In this document: positions 12,501 to 21,699 of the stretch, one piece after another
How the letters are laid out: each line of letters begins with the position of its first letter
How positions within the stretch are numbered: position 1 is the first letter of the stretch
Assembly (NCBI GenBank): GCA_004794785.1
Contig: SJOL01007024.1
Location: 561,167-625,166 of the forward strand
DNA: 64,000 bases
Source of the DNA: Opisthorchis felineus
Taxonomy: Eukaryota > Platyhelminthes > Trematoda > Opisthorchiida > Opisthorchiidae
Direction of reading: 5' to 3'
Translations under genes and position numbers: made by a program
Notes under the pieces: generated by a model
Databases searched by the model: none
What the model saw: the letters and a program-made list of their open reading frames with translations, nothing else
Told to the model about the DNA's origin: nothing

Positions 12501-15500
12501 TCGCACCGTACAATTCGTAACTTAGAGTAGTGTTCATGCAGCAGTTTCTTTAGGGTATGACAGTATTGTTCTTGATGGCGGTCATTCTTATCGGACCAGC
12601 GAATATTTTCACAACACCCTCAGTGCTATGACAATCGCCTAAATATTTATTCTTCCGGAACGCTAATTTTTTTTAAAGGATCACAGTTTCCGGTTTGCCT
12701 AGTTCATTGCGTTAGCTAATTCAATCCGAGCTCGGTGGGCAAATCGTCGGCGAATCCCGGGGGACAAGTTCTGTACTCCATATGGTGAGCGTTCAGGCTC
12801 TTTACTGGGCTATTACAAATAAACTGTCATAGGTGTCGGTCAGACGTTTTGCCGAGCCTTCTCAGATGCAGCGTATAACCGTTTAGTCTCATCGCCATCC
12901 CCTTAATCACCATTGACAGCAAAACACCCGCAATACATACTGGTGCTTACCTGTCATACAACCACGAGAGAAGAAAGCCTTAGTAAAAAGTGCAAAGAAA
13001 AGGGAAGGGTAAGGTAGTTTCCGGAAAACTTCGCAATGTGACAAAGAAAGACCAGGAACCGAATCACTTCTTACTACCTGTCTACCTTCAAGCGTGCATT
13101 GGTCGGATGGTCTGTCGAGTGAATGCTATTGACAGAGGGTATCAACGCGAGCAGGCATTGCCATCAAAGCCCGTCTTGATAGGAGTTATGGCTGTGGGTT
13201 CTCCTAACATGTGCCCACTCAGGTTCCCGACTGTGGTTGGTTCAAGATTTTTTCCTATTTGATCGACTTTCTTAACGATGCGGCCACGAAGAACAACCAA
13301 ACGATCCATCGTGTTATGTAGCAGCGAGATCACAGTTGCATCCTGGTTGACGAAGGCACGATGCGTAAAATGTCGGTGGAAGTACAGGCCTAAAGGGACG
13401 TGACCAGTCTAAAGGTGACAATACGCATTTGTACGGCCGACTGATTTCACTGAACAACATCCACCAAGCTCCAGGAAGCATGATCCACGAGCGAAGAAAA
13501 GAACCACTGAAAGCGTTCGGAGGCAACAAGTTCCCTTTCATTTGGATTGGCAAGGCAAGCTTTATTGTTTACTGCCAACTTATTCCTGGTCGGATGCTCA
13601 CACAAATGAGACTAGGTCATTGTCGTTAGCAGTATATGTCACTTGTTTGTTGACCTGTTCACTTTTCCACTTCGTGACAGGCACCTGTTGTGTGAGGATA
13701 AGCCGGTTCCATTGTATCCCGGATTGCTATCGCACATGGTGAGGTCTGTCTTGTTCTGTTCTGGTTGTCTGCTGATACATGGTGTCGATTAGGTCGACTC
13801 AGACCAGTCTCTTTAGAAGCTGCCCAAGCCGCGCTAAAGATGCGATGATGGTGATGGTGCTTCTTGTCCAAATACATACTTCCTTATTCTCGAAACCTAG
13901 TTATATCTTAGTATGGTCAATCATGTGAACGCGAATGTGGGTGTTACCGAGCGGAACTCACGGGTCACAAGCCTCAAAATCATCAACTTGCTTTAAGCTT
14001 GCTTTAGACCGAAACTAAACACTAGCTTATGGCAACCGGTTCAAGAACGCGTCTTAACTTCGCTCAAATTGAGGTCTAGCCAGTCTCTCACACAATTGAA
14101 TGCAATCTTCCGAACCACGGTGTCGTCCTTAGACGGAGCGCCATCTGATTGATGGGCAAAACCGGTCTCTGTTCCCAGTCCTGCATCGCTTACCAGCTGG
14201 CACAATTCAACGTACTAGTAATGGCCTGCTGGTGGTTAGGCAGTTAGCGACGAAAAAGCTGTACTCACTGAAGAGAAAAGATAGGCATCTATATGTGCTA
14301 CCACACTTGCCCCTATGCGCATCTTCCAGCTCATTCCTAGTTTACCTCCTCCACAGGTCAGATTCGAGTCATCCCTCTCGGTGCTGGACGGATCAGCCGC
14401 CATGGCTCCATTCTGGACCTTCTACATGTGTCACAAGGAAGTGAGGTCTCAGGAATTGGCCCGGTTGACGGAGAGTCACAAGAAAGATGTAAGTTTCTTT
14501 CGTACACCGTTTCAGTATACCTGTGATGATTTTGCGTGAAATTAAAACGTCGGTGGCTACAAGCGTTTCACTTTACTTATGAAAGTGGACTGCTTCTTAC
14601 CCTGGACGTGTCGCGTCATTTTCTAGTCCGATGAGCCTCGTGACATCTGATCCTCGATTAGATGTACGCAGTCTTATGTAAGAAAGCACATTTTGTTCTT
14701 TAGAAAAACTTATGTCAAAGTGAAGATACCGGTCACTTATGATATCGCTGGAAGAACCAATCACTGCTTGAGAGTTAATCGGGGCGAGATGGTTCAGTGG
14801 TTAAGGCGCCAGCTTACGACCCGGAAGGTCCGTGGTTCGAACCCGACCTCTGCATCTCGACTTCCCCTGCCTAGACTTGGGCAACCTGGCAGTATCCCAG
14901 TCCTCGTGCTTCCTTCGGGTAGCATGACAGCTAGGCGCCGAATGGGTGTTACAGCTGAACGATTCTGAGAGTTAATCACTCTGTTGTCGAACGGCAATGG
15001 TTACTGGCTCGGATTTTTGCCGGGATTTGTAATGTTGATGATACCCAACAAAGATGAAACAACTCGTAGCCTGCAGGACGAAGTCCACAAGCGCAAGTTC
15101 AACTCCTCACAACACACAGCTTGTAAGTACCGTCAAGTTGCGTTGAAACTGTCGGATAGGCGATTATCCACTCATTATTGCTCTGGCTCAGAACCGTTTC
15201 CGGGATAGCTGTCGCACTTGCATGTGATTGCTTTTAGTTCAGTATAGCGTGTTAGTTGATGGCAGCAGAGTCCTAGCGTTTACCCCTCCAAGACAAGTAC
15301 CGGCTGGCATATCTCGTTCTTTTCTCCATCTGGGGCATGTGGAAGCAACACATTTTCAAGTGAGATTTCGTCCTGTAAGTGAAGCCAATCTATTCTGAAA
15401 AGCCGAGAAGCACTGTACAGCTGCTTCATCCATATTAGGAATCATGAGCAGTGCGCATCTCACGAAACTCCAGAAAGTTTTGAACCTGCGACCTCCTGGC

Positions 15501-18500
15501 TAGTAGTTTGAACGCTAAACCGTTCGGCCACGAGCGGCTGATTAGGGGTGTGATTAACTTAGGCACTTAGGCAGGATATAGCGCCACGAGTCATTCGGTC
15601 ATGGGATTCACATCATATGGTCACAAGTTGACTGACTCGTCGAGCGAAGATTTTTCGGATGGAAGGCCTGTGCGAATTGGGATTTTTCCTTTCCTGAACA
15701 GACTATGTCTTGTATAGAATAACTGTTAGAACTTCAATACCTACGAGCTGTAATCACTTTGCTAAGATGGCCTTTCCAGAGAGACGATTCGACCGTACAC
15801 TTCATTGTGTTCGCCATGTTGTCAGCAGGATCCATTTGGCAATGTAGCAGAAGGGGGAAGTTGTGCAGCTAGTGGCCAGTTGTTGCATCGTCAGCATACC
15901 ACAAGTATAGATTTCTTTGAAGTAGCAGAGATCAAGCAGATGTTGCCAAAGTGTAGAAGTTCCGTTTCTCTTGCGTTGTACATTCTTAGGTCCAGCCCCC
16001 CCCCCCCGCTTCACCTCCTCTGAAATGGTGAAATTGTCACTTTAATTTCAGATCAGTCAGATTATGATAATCAGGGGTTTTGGCGGTACAAATATGTGTC
16101 AGAGTCTCAAGAAAAGAGCAATTTGGCTCATAATCTCATTTGCACACAAATGTGATTGAATTGAATCCAGTTGAATCGCTCATCTATGATGGTCATGTAG
16201 TAGGGTTCAATGAGAACATGAGGTTGACGAAAACCGCGGGACTGTGCCTACCTAATGAGGCCGAAACAGAAAGGCGAAACCGGTCGAAGTGTTCCCAGCA
16301 GCCTTGTTAATAGCGTGTTACGTCTAGACACCTCAATTTGGCTTGTTTCAACAGCTGGACGGTACCGTTGCATAGCACGGTGACAAAGACTGTCTTATTC
16401 AAGCAAGCAAAGCTTTCTTTAAACGACTACTCTCCCTAGAACAAACGATCACGGTATTAAATAGGCGTGGCCGCTCAGGGTAAGAAGCGTTGCAATATGA
16501 GAACATTGAGGGCAGCAGCCGTTTGCGCCTCTTAACGCACTGAAACATTACAATGGTCTTCTGTGGACTCTTGGCACATCCGTAAAATAAATACATAAAT
16601 GGTTCAGCTGTAACACCCCTTCGGCGCTTAGCTGCCATGCCACCCGAAGGAAGACGAACTGATGTACTCCCAGGTTCCCCAAGCCTAGACAAGAGCAGTC
16701 GAGATGCCCGGGGTTCGGTTCGAACCACGGACCGTAGCACATCTGTGGTGAACAACTACGCTTGACGGACATTGATGGACTTCAAAAGGTGTTTTTCCGA
16801 CTACTCGTTTCTGACCTACGTAGATTCGGCCAAGTAAACCTTTTCAGGTCGGATATCCGCTGTTACAGCTAGGGAACCGCAAGCGAATACAGTTATGTCC
16901 AGACTACCGTTAGTGTACGCTTAAGCCAACGCAACAATATGAGTCAAACATCAAGTGAATGCTAAATGGCACTTCTGGCAGTGTCAACCAAGGAACGCCC
17001 TTCAGCTTCTCAGAATTTTGAAGTAAACAACCAATTCTTGATACTTAGGGTGGTGTTCTAGCATTGACCGTCCTCGGGTTTACTTAATCTGATTCCATGT
17101 TAGCATTGATTTGTTCCCGGTTCCTGAACTTTTCTTCCACTTGTTTGGCTAGGCCACTGTGATTGTGACTGTTACCTGGTGAAGACAATAAAGGCCCCAA
17201 GTCAAATAGTGCTCGCATTGTAATCCGAATAGGCACCTGTTCGTGTTGTCCATTGTAGCTCTTTCCACAACACAACTGTTGCAGGGTTCTGTGTTGATCG
17301 TGGAGTCTTCTAAGAACCGATAAAAATACTTCAGCCGCAGCACCCTTTCAGTGCCTAGCTGCTCTGTTACCCGAAGGAAGCACGAGGGCTGAGATACTGT
17401 CAGGATGCTCGGGCCTAGATAGGAGCAGCCAAGTTTAGGTTCGAACCATAGATTTTCTCGTAGGTAGGTTCGCGCCACAATGACTGAGCTATCTCGGGCT
17501 AAAAAATGGGACGCTTCACGGTCTTGCATGCCATCCTTGCGCAGTGGGGTTGATGGTGATCTTTTCTACATCGTCCCGGTTCTAGTATATGTACCCCCGA
17601 AGCCAGTGCAACAATTTTTTCTATATAAGTATGACTGGAAGCGAGTTTATCTGCCATACTTCTCCGAAAAACGATTAATTCAATGTTGGTTAGCACGGAG
17701 TACGCAAGACGAGGAGAAAAATGTGGCGAAAGGAAACGGAAGGTGTAGTTGTGATAGACCTTCTTCAAGCTGGACGTAAGGAACACGGTACTGAGTCGAT
17801 GAAGAAACAGCTGGAGAAAACAATTAAGCAAGGGAAGTTTCCCAATGATCATCAATGCATTCTCACATCGATGATGCCCTTAATGTATTTGTCGGAGCTC
17901 ATGCGATCGAGGGGAGTTCTAATAGCCGTTTTCCACTCATCGGGCTCAAGATAGCTCAGCGGTTAAGGCACCAGCTTACGGACCGCAGGGTCCTTGGTTC
18001 GAACCCAACGTCAGCATCTCGACTTCCCCTGTCTAGGCTTGGGCAACCTGGCAGTATCTCAGCCCTCGTGCCTCCTTTCGTTGGCATGGCAGCCAGGCAC
18101 CGAAAGGGTGTTACAGCTGAACAATGTACGTATTCCCCTTTCATCTTCTTCGGAACCGATAACCCAATACTGTCAGAGCTGTTGATTCATTTGAGTCATG
18201 CTACCGACTGCTAACAAATCTCTGCGTCTGCAAGCTGGGATTTCGTTGAGTATAATCCAGATCAGTTCGGTCGTCTTTAGCCAAATCCTTGTGTTCCGTC
18301 GCGGTTGTCTAGTTCTGTTCTGATTGTTGCGGCTGCGCTGCTTTCTCCAGTAATTCCACTATCTCTATTGTCTGTTCACAATTGATATAGTTATCTTACG
18401 GGTAGGTATTCCGGTTTCAGGGTTTGTTTGGATCCTTCATATGAACCAGCCGTCTCTGTATGATGTTTCGCGTAGGTTTTCGTGGGTTGTCGCACGACAG

Positions 18501-19618
18501 TGAGGCACCAGTGCCAACACTGATGTTGCTGTCTCTGGCGATGACGATGACGCATGCGGTGGCAACCTTTAGGTGTACATTACCTGCAAGGAATTGGTAA
18601 GCTACTCAATGCTCGTACACCTTTCACAAACTCGCCATTGAAGGAAGTTTGCTCAGTGCAAACGACTTTCGAATTAATATCCCGTTCATGATCAGTGGTT
18701 CGGCGGTGCTCCGGTTTGAGTCGTCACCTATCTGAGTTTATCTATGGCACACCCTGGTTCGAAGTGGTTGTTTGAAATATGTTGCCTTTTTTCTTGGTTA
18801 CACCAACTGTCCAGTTTGTTTGGAATAGTTCTGAAGAAGAAAAAAAGCAGTGCGTTCAGGCGCTGACTCGAAAAGTGCTGCAACTGTCTGGTGATACTAT
18901 CGTACTTTAATTAACTCTGGTTGGTTTTAGTGACCGCATTTCGGACCGTCACTCATGTCCATTGCCTATCTTGATTTTCGACCTACTGCCACTGGTTACT
19001 GATTAATTGAGGAGTAGTGTAAATCCATTCCGTTTTTTCTCCCACTGCTACTAGGCCATACCTGACGAAACCGCCCAGCCGAAGCGTAAGTTCCAGAGTA
19101 ATATTGGAGGGGATTCTGACGAGGACTCAGATAGTGTGGAAAGTGATGAATCTTATGACGTAGACGATGGAACTTCAATTACCCATGTATCGAAATCGAA
19201 GAAACGTGATTCGTTGGCTATGGATGTCGACCAAGATACCGGGCGCTCTGCGACCGGCAATGCCGATTCAGAGGACAGTGACTTCGATTTGGAAGCTGCT
19301 TTAAAGGAACCTGAGGAGAAGAGTGGCTCCGAGGCATCTGCTGACGAAGTAACCGATTTTGAACTCAGCGACAGCGAAGATGAGGACGAGAGAGACGATG
19401 AGGATGTTCTCAGTGGAACGGAGGATGACGATAGCGCAGATTCACCCCCTATCACCTCTCCCGTCAAGAAGAAGGCCGGACCAAAGAAACCATCATCCTC
19501 TCGTCAGAAAACTAAGCCTAAAAAGCGTCAAATGGTCCAAAAACCAGCTGCAAAAGTTCACAAAAAGGCGATGCCGATCCAAAAGAAAAAACCTGCACAC
19601 AAGTTTCAAAAGAAGTGA
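3518..19618 (+). CDS. NOC2L: NOC2L / Noc2 nucleolar complex protein, 5' partial gene model
   Basis: Homologue of nucleolar complex protein 2. In the yeast and human family it pairs with Noc1 or Noc3 during assembly and nuclear export of the pre-60S ribosomal subunit; human NOC2L also binds histones and represses p53 targets (family knowledge). The model joins 3518-3792, 3836-3946, 3989-4177, 7402-7544, 9069-9477, 12241-12381, 14357-14488 and 19055-19618, about 650 codons. All introns are GT-AG and every junction keeps phase. Conserved blocks in order are [74 protein letters not shown] and WICVQRRRV, then an acidic and lysine-rich tail. These follow the order and spacing I recall for human NOC2L (749 residues). 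The roughly 200-270 amino-terminal residues are not found and probably lie before the window. The identification is firm; the start of the first exon is not. Confidence 0.93.
3836..3946 (+). CDS. NOC2L: NOC2L exon b
   Basis: 37 codons beginning [19 protein letters not shown] and ending SLCIK. The WSxxEESxRVLAFL motif is a hallmark of the NOC2 core domain. The flanking introns are only 43 bp (3793-3835) and 42 bp (3947-3988). Phase is 0 on both sides. Confidence 0.92.
3989..4177 (+). CDS. NOC2L: NOC2L exon c
   Basis: 63 codons beginning [14 protein letters not shown] and containing [16 protein letters not shown], the most conserved stretch of the family (human HAFLYIRQLAIHLRNA). Strong donor AAG|GTAAGT. 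The next intron is 3,224 bp and holds two SINE copies. Confidence 0.95.
4268..4446 (-). mobile_element. SINE family A, copy 3 (antisense in intron)
   Basis: A full-length element read from the minus strand: head GCTCAGTAGTTAGAGCGCGA, B box GGTTCGAACC, body with AGGCTTGGG and terminal GGTGTTACAGCTGAA. It lies shortly after the exon c donor, antisense to NOC2L. Confidence 0.85.
5318..5390 (-). mobile_element. LINE 3'-end remnant (antisense)
   Basis: On the minus strand, CGGCAGTGAAGCACGTG followed by a run of TGA repeats. It matches the ends at 1844-1920 and about 24,900. It appears as an ATC repeat at 5323-5339 on the + strand. Confidence 0.4.
5464..5479 (+). repeat. Poly-G tract (16 G)
   Basis: Uninterrupted G run in intron c-d. 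Similar shorter G or C runs occur near 348, 5871, 15,998, 30,405, 55,003 and 58,208. Such runs can form G-quadruplexes and are prone to assembly error. Confidence 0.9.
5948..6145 (+). mobile_element. SINE family A, copy 4 with target-site duplication
   Basis: Complete element: A box TGGCTTAGCGGTTAG, B box GGTTCGAACCC, family body, terminal GGTGTTACGGCTGAACG and an AATAAT-type tail. A 13-bp duplication flanks it (TGTAAGCCACGGA at 5935-5947, TGTAAGTCACGGA at 6146-6158, one mismatch), showing insertion by retrotransposition. Confidence 0.92.
6516..6556. repeat. (AT)n microsatellite
   Basis: About 20 uninterrupted AT dinucleotides inside intron c-d. Confidence 0.97.
6600..7400. other. Intronic sequence, nothing recognised
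   Basis: Sequence between the AT repeat and exon d. Open frames at 6606-6809 (+) and 6642-6920 (minus) show no recognisable domain and overlap each other. Confidence 0.4.
7402..7544 (+). CDS. NOC2L: NOC2L exon d
   Basis: Begins [18 protein letters not shown], matching human ETYQSVYNWQYVHCLFLW, and ends QLLIGTV plus two bases of an Arg codon. Acceptor GCATATAG, donor ACG|GTGAGT. The split CG|A codon is completed by the first base of exon e, giving [10 protein letters not shown]. Confidence 0.94.
7545..9068. other. NOC2L intron d-e, nothing recognised
   Basis: 1,524-bp intron bounded by GTGAGT and TTCTAG. I see no repeat family member in it. The frame at 8476-8880 is open for 134 codons but shows no protein resemblance. 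Confidence 0.6.
9069..9477 (+). CDS. NOC2L: NOC2L exon e
   Basis: The largest internal exon (409 bp). It starts [18 protein letters not shown] (human IPTARFYPLRMHCIRAL) and includes [11 protein letters not shown] and [13 protein letters not shown] (human GFPELVLPVV). Between the first two blocks is an [11 protein letters not shown] segment of variable sequence. The donor is GAG|GTATGT, which runs directly into a short TG repeat. Confidence 0.95.
9478..9497 (+). repeat. TG-rich tract at the exon e splice donor
   Basis: The first bases of the intron are GTATGTGTGTGTGTG. UG-rich tracts next to donors are bound by CELF/TDP-43-type proteins in animals, so this may influence splicing (inference). 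Confidence 0.6.
10390..10595 (-). repeat. Left arm of a palindrome with CCAAT and TATA motifs
   Basis: Read on the minus strand this arm gives GCCAATCACGTTAGGAAGTA, then CTATAAAAACGCACGCAGG, then CTGATGA and GAAACGTTCGCAAGTC. It is the inverted partner of about 10,680-10,890. CCAAT followed by a TATA box suggests a pol II core promoter (inference). The CTGATGA and GAAA motifs recall a hammerhead core of the Penelope-like type. Confidence 0.7.
10680..10890 (+). repeat. Right arm of the palindrome, with TATA box
   Basis: Contains AGCCAATCACGTTAAGAAAT, then CGCTATATAAACGCACGCAGG, then CTGATGG and ACGAAACGTTTGCAA. It diverges from the left arm by scattered substitutions. The loop between arms is about 85 bp. 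Related single copies lie at about 40,455-40,615 (+) and about 53,580-53,690 (minus orientation). Confidence 0.7.
11571..12040 (+). mobile_element. Tandem hammerhead retrozyme-like repeat (1.6 units)
   Basis: The block CAGCCTTGTG followed by TAGCTTCCTTTATGGAAAT occurs at 11,571 and again at 11,867, giving a unit of 296 bp. Each unit holds, in order, TCGTACCAACTGAAACA, GGCGGCCTTTG, a CATTCGGTTGA or CATTCAGTTGA block, a block with CCCGTGAA, and GCAAATGAGTGTA. The first unit continues to an intact hammerhead ribozyme; the second stops before it. A direct repeat of about 290 bp with a type I hammerhead matches metazoan retrozymes (family knowledge). It lies in intron e-f of NOC2L in sense orientation. 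Confidence 0.85.
11791..11863 (+). ncRNA. Type I hammerhead ribozyme, intact core, sense in NOC2L intron
   Basis: All core parts are present. The outer stem I is GAAACTC (11,791-11,797) pairing with GAGTTTC (11,857-11,863). The inner stem I is GCCTAC (11,807-11,812) pairing with GTGGGT (11,844-11,849) using two G-U pairs. Then come CTGATGA (11,813-11,819), stem II GCCC/GGGC with a CAAGAA loop, GAAA (11,834-11,837), a minimal palindromic stem III CCGG, and UC with predicted cleavage after 11,843. The very short stem III resembles Schistosoma and Penelope-type ribozymes, which often work as dimers. Activity is inferred. Confidence 0.85.
12241..12381 (+). CDS. NOC2L: NOC2L exon f
   Basis: 47 codons: [20 protein letters not shown], then [22 protein letters not shown]. 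It matches human [20 protein letters not shown] and ICSRRQRV. Acceptor CATCACTATAG, donor ATA|GTGAGT, phase 0 at both ends. Confidence 0.94.
12382..14356. other. NOC2L intron f-g, nothing recognised
   Basis: 1,975-bp intron from GTGAGT to CTCCTCCACAG. No member of the named repeat families was found. The 60-90 codon open frames are on both strands and unsupported. Confidence 0.6.
14357..14488 (+). CDS. NOC2L: NOC2L exon g
   Basis: 44 codons starting [19 protein letters not shown] and containing [18 protein letters not shown]. This corresponds to the human segment with [20 protein letters not shown], near the end of the conserved domain. Acceptor CTCCACAG, donor GAT|GTAAGT, phase 0. Confidence 0.9.
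14781..14965 (+). mobile_element. SINE family A, copy 5, best tRNA-like head, with target-site duplication
   Basis: CGAGATG at the start can pair with CATCTCG about 70 bases later as a 7-bp acceptor stem. The A box is GGTTCAGTGGTTAAGG and the B box GGTTCGAACCC. The body and terminal GGTGTTACAGCTGAACGAT are complete. A 12-bp duplication TGAGAGTTAATC flanks it at 14,769-14,780 and 14,966-14,977. It is not a functional tRNA gene because the anticodon and T arms do not fold properly. Confidence 0.93.
15365..15630 (-). mobile_element. SINE family C, copy 1
   Basis: Read on minus, the head is CGCTCGTGGCCGAACGGTTT and the B-box-like segment GGTTCAAAACTTTC, followed by GAGATGCGCACTGCTCATGA and a GGCTTTTCAG-type block ending near CACTTACAGGACGAAAT. 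The 5' flank extends into a segment shared with the copy at 55,160-55,425. Confidence 0.75.
16125..16330. mobile_element. Head-to-head retrozyme remnant with decayed hammerhead
   Basis: A minus-oriented body fragment (16,125-16,195) is followed by a + oriented 3' part (16,200-16,330). The ribozyme core reads CTAATGA instead of CTGATGA, stem II is an alternative GGCC...GGC hairpin, and GAAA, CCGG and TC remain at 16,276-16,285. The core change should abolish cleavage. Confidence 0.65.
16601..16735 (-). mobile_element. SINE family A, copy 6 (head lost)
   Basis: Minus-strand body from GGTTCGAACC through AGGCTTGGGGAACC to GGTGTTACAGCTGAA. The head is replaced by unrelated sequence (ACCGTAGCACATC). 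Confidence 0.8.
17328..17505 (-). mobile_element. SINE family A, copy 7
   Basis: Minus-strand element with head GAGATAGCTCAGTCATTGTG, B box GGTTCGAACC, diverged body and terminal GGTGCTGCGGCTGA. More diverged than most copies. Confidence 0.82.
17944..18123 (+). mobile_element. SINE family A, copy 8
   Basis: Full-length: CAAGATAGCTCAGCGGTTAA head, GGTTCGAACCC B box, CTGTCTAGGCTTGGGCAACC body and GGTGTTACAGCTGAACAAT end. The fourth family A copy within the 4.6-kb intron g-h. Confidence 0.9.
19055..19618 (+). CDS. NOC2L: NOC2L last exon: acidic and lysine-rich C-terminal tail
   Basis: 187 codons and a TGA stop. It begins [20 protein letters not shown] in the phase left open by exon g, followed by several Asp/Glu/Ser clusters (for example [17 protein letters not shown]). 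The last 55 residues are rich in Lys ([19 protein letters not shown]). Acidic C-terminal stretches are typical of NOC2L; the lysine tail is a likely nucleolar or RNA-binding signal (inference). Acceptor GCTACTAG. Low-complexity sequence cannot be matched residue by residue, so the link to exon g rests on phase, strand, position and the PKRK-type start. Confidence 0.82.
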   Translation, partial: AIPDETAQPKRKFQSNIGGDSDEDSDSVESDESYDVDDGTSITHVSKSKKRDSLAMDVDQDTGRSATGNADSEDSDFDLEAALKEPEEKSGSEASADEVTDFELSDSEDEDERDDEDVLSGTEDDDSADSPPITSPVKKKAGPKKPSSSRQKTKPKKRQMVQKPAAKVHKKAMPIQKKKPAHKFQKK

Positions 19619-19900
19619 TGACTCTACATGCTTTGTCATTTTTCGCTGCTCTATTCTTGTACAGGAAACTTTTTCCAAGAATGCGATTACAACTCTGGTT
19701 GGCTGAAATTGAGTGGGCGTTGTACTCAGTGTGTCGGGGAGATATCCGCATAAAACGGTTGCCGTTTTAGTTATTCTATTTAGTTTTTAAACTGTTGTTG
19801 CGCTGGCTGTTTTTCTATCGATTAGGCGATAATTCTGGTTGTCACTGCATGACTTTTATATTGGGATAAGTGATAGAATAATGCGACAGGTTTAAATGAG
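19619..19900 (+). other. NOC2L: Presumed NOC2L 3' UTR
   Basis: AT-rich stretch after the stop codon. I see no AATAAA in the first 300 bases; the nearest I noticed is in CAATAAATAA at about 20,444. The polyadenylation site is therefore not determined. Confidence 0.4.
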
Positions 19901-19904
19901 CAAA

Positions 19905-20225
19905 TGTCTTGTGTTCCTTTAAAAAACAACTATACTGTGATATCTCGAAACACGAGGCAGCTTTTGTGCAGCCCTTTCAGTTGAAGGCCTTGATAAACAA
20001 GGGAATCAGCTGGGATCCAATTGAGTCCTGCGTTAAGGGGAAAGCGGTGAAGCTCCTGAGTCCTCATATGTCGCTAAATCAGTTTGCAAGTAAGTGTATT
20101 TCGCGAGTTGCGTACAATTGGGGCTCAAGTCAAACTTCAACTCTGGCGTTGTGTCTACTTGGTGAGTCCGCAGAATGGCGAAACCGGTTTTGGGATGCCG
20201 AGGAGGGTGTCGTGCTTCAGTGCAT
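19905..20225 (+). mobile_element. Decayed retrozyme-like copy
   Basis: Blocks GATATCTCG, AAACACGAGGCAGCTTTTG and AATCAGCTGGGATCCA in family order, ending with a degenerate ribozyme (CTTGGTGAGTCC, GGCGAAACCGG). The catalytic CTGATGA is lost. The long open frame across it is a chance frame through the repeat. Confidence 0.65.
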
Positions 20226-20639
20226 GACTTACTGGAATACTCTCGACTTTTTTGAAATGGGTTGGCGTCAAGCTTTTCAGGGATATCTGGATGAAAGCAT
20301 GGGTCCATTCAGATATAAATGAGGTAAAACAACCCCATGGGTAGCGTGTTGCACCCAAGGGGTTCAGAGTTGGATCCCCGGTCGACCTATTGTCCCGTCG
20401 GAGCGATAGAGTCGATACGAACTTGCAAGCGAAGATAGGCAGGCAATAAATAATTGATAGTAGAACTAAGGCGTAAGCAGACCTCAAGCAAGGAAGCAAA
20501 ACGGCGTTATAATAAACAGGCGTAAACCACGCAAATCAGGAGTACTCGGAACAAATGAACGCTGATCGCCGTCGATTCACAGGAATCAACAGGTATAATA
20601 AACGATGCGCACAACGATCGTGATAAGTACTCCTCCATG

Positions 20640-21180
20640 AGCTTGCATTTCACTCAACAATCCCAGCTATCTGACCACGCATTGCTGAATTTTGCCAGTT
20701 ATTGGTTGCGATACGTCAAGCGTACGTCGATCAGTCTCAGCCCAGTGGGAGGTGAAGCCCACTTCCTGGGCAGAGAATTTAGGAACGTGTTAAACTCCTG
20801 TCCAGCACTGAAATTGAACGTATGGAGCAGTTCATAATAAAAATACTGGGTACCCTTTGCCCAAATGAATAGTTCAGGCGAAAGGCGTTACATATGGGAG
20901 GAAGCGGTTTCCCGCACCTTGGTCAGCCTCAACGCGTTGTAACTAGATAGGTACGCACTGTGTGGGTCAACAGCATCACGAGTTAAGTTCGCAAGCTTAG
21001 CGTAGCAAGATAAATGAACGCCTCTGACTACCAACCGGTGGAGTGCTGAAACCAATCAATGAAACTGATGCCGTCCTTAGTGTTAGCGACCCATTACGTT
21101 GCGCCAGAATGGTGATATTCAGTGATGTGCTTGGTAATCGCCGTCGCCACAGTTCGAACAATCGAGTGGTCTAGACGTAA
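20640..21180. other. No feature recognised
   Basis: No splice-bounded frame or known repeat seen. Confidence 0.4.
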
Positions 21181-21184
21181 TACG

Positions 21185-21490
21185 CTACTCATACGGTTAC
21201 TGAAAACTCTTCGACAGCCCACGACCGGTTGTGTCCTTCTTGGGGCTCATCAGGTAGGCGAAGTCCTCGAGTTTCCGTCAACCTTATGTTCTACTTGAAC
21301 CCAAATTGCACGAAATTAGCGAAATACACTTATTTGCATACCAATTTGGTTTTGACGGGAGACTCACTTGGAACCCAGCTGAATCTCTCGTTTATGCTTG
21401 AAAAACGTCATAAACGAGAGATTCGGCTGGGTTCCAGGTGAGTCTCCCGTCAAAACCAAATGGGTACGCAAATGAGTGTATTTCGCTAAT
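21185..21490. mobile_element. Palindromic retrozyme pair with broken hammerhead (minus)
   Basis: The minus-oriented unit (21,185-21,400) is followed by the same body inverted (21,410-21,490). The two GAGACTCAC-type segments face each other around TTTATGCTTGAAAAACGTCA. In the ribozyme GCCTAC, CTGATGA, CCGG and TC are kept, but GAAA is replaced (the + strand reads TTGTGTCC at 21,229-21,236), which should inactivate it. Confidence 0.75.
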
Positions 21491-21699
21491 CAAGTGGTCC
21501 GTTTTCTAGACCTAAGTAGCAAATTCTTTTGGGCACATGCCATGCACTCTGTCGTTCCGTTCGGAACTAGGTTCATCGCAGCCGGTTACACAGAGGTAGA
21601 TACCGACTCTGTGAGCGGAAGCTGCGTTGCATGCGTCATTCTCTGGATGACTTGCCAATCGAATGAGATTGTCGCCCCTGAATATCATACAGGACTGTC

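Noticed and set aside
14781..14860. tRNA gene in the head of SINE copy 5
   Set aside because: The acceptor stem and A/B boxes are good, but the anticodon and T arms do not pair properly, and the SINE body and target-site duplications show it is a retroposon.
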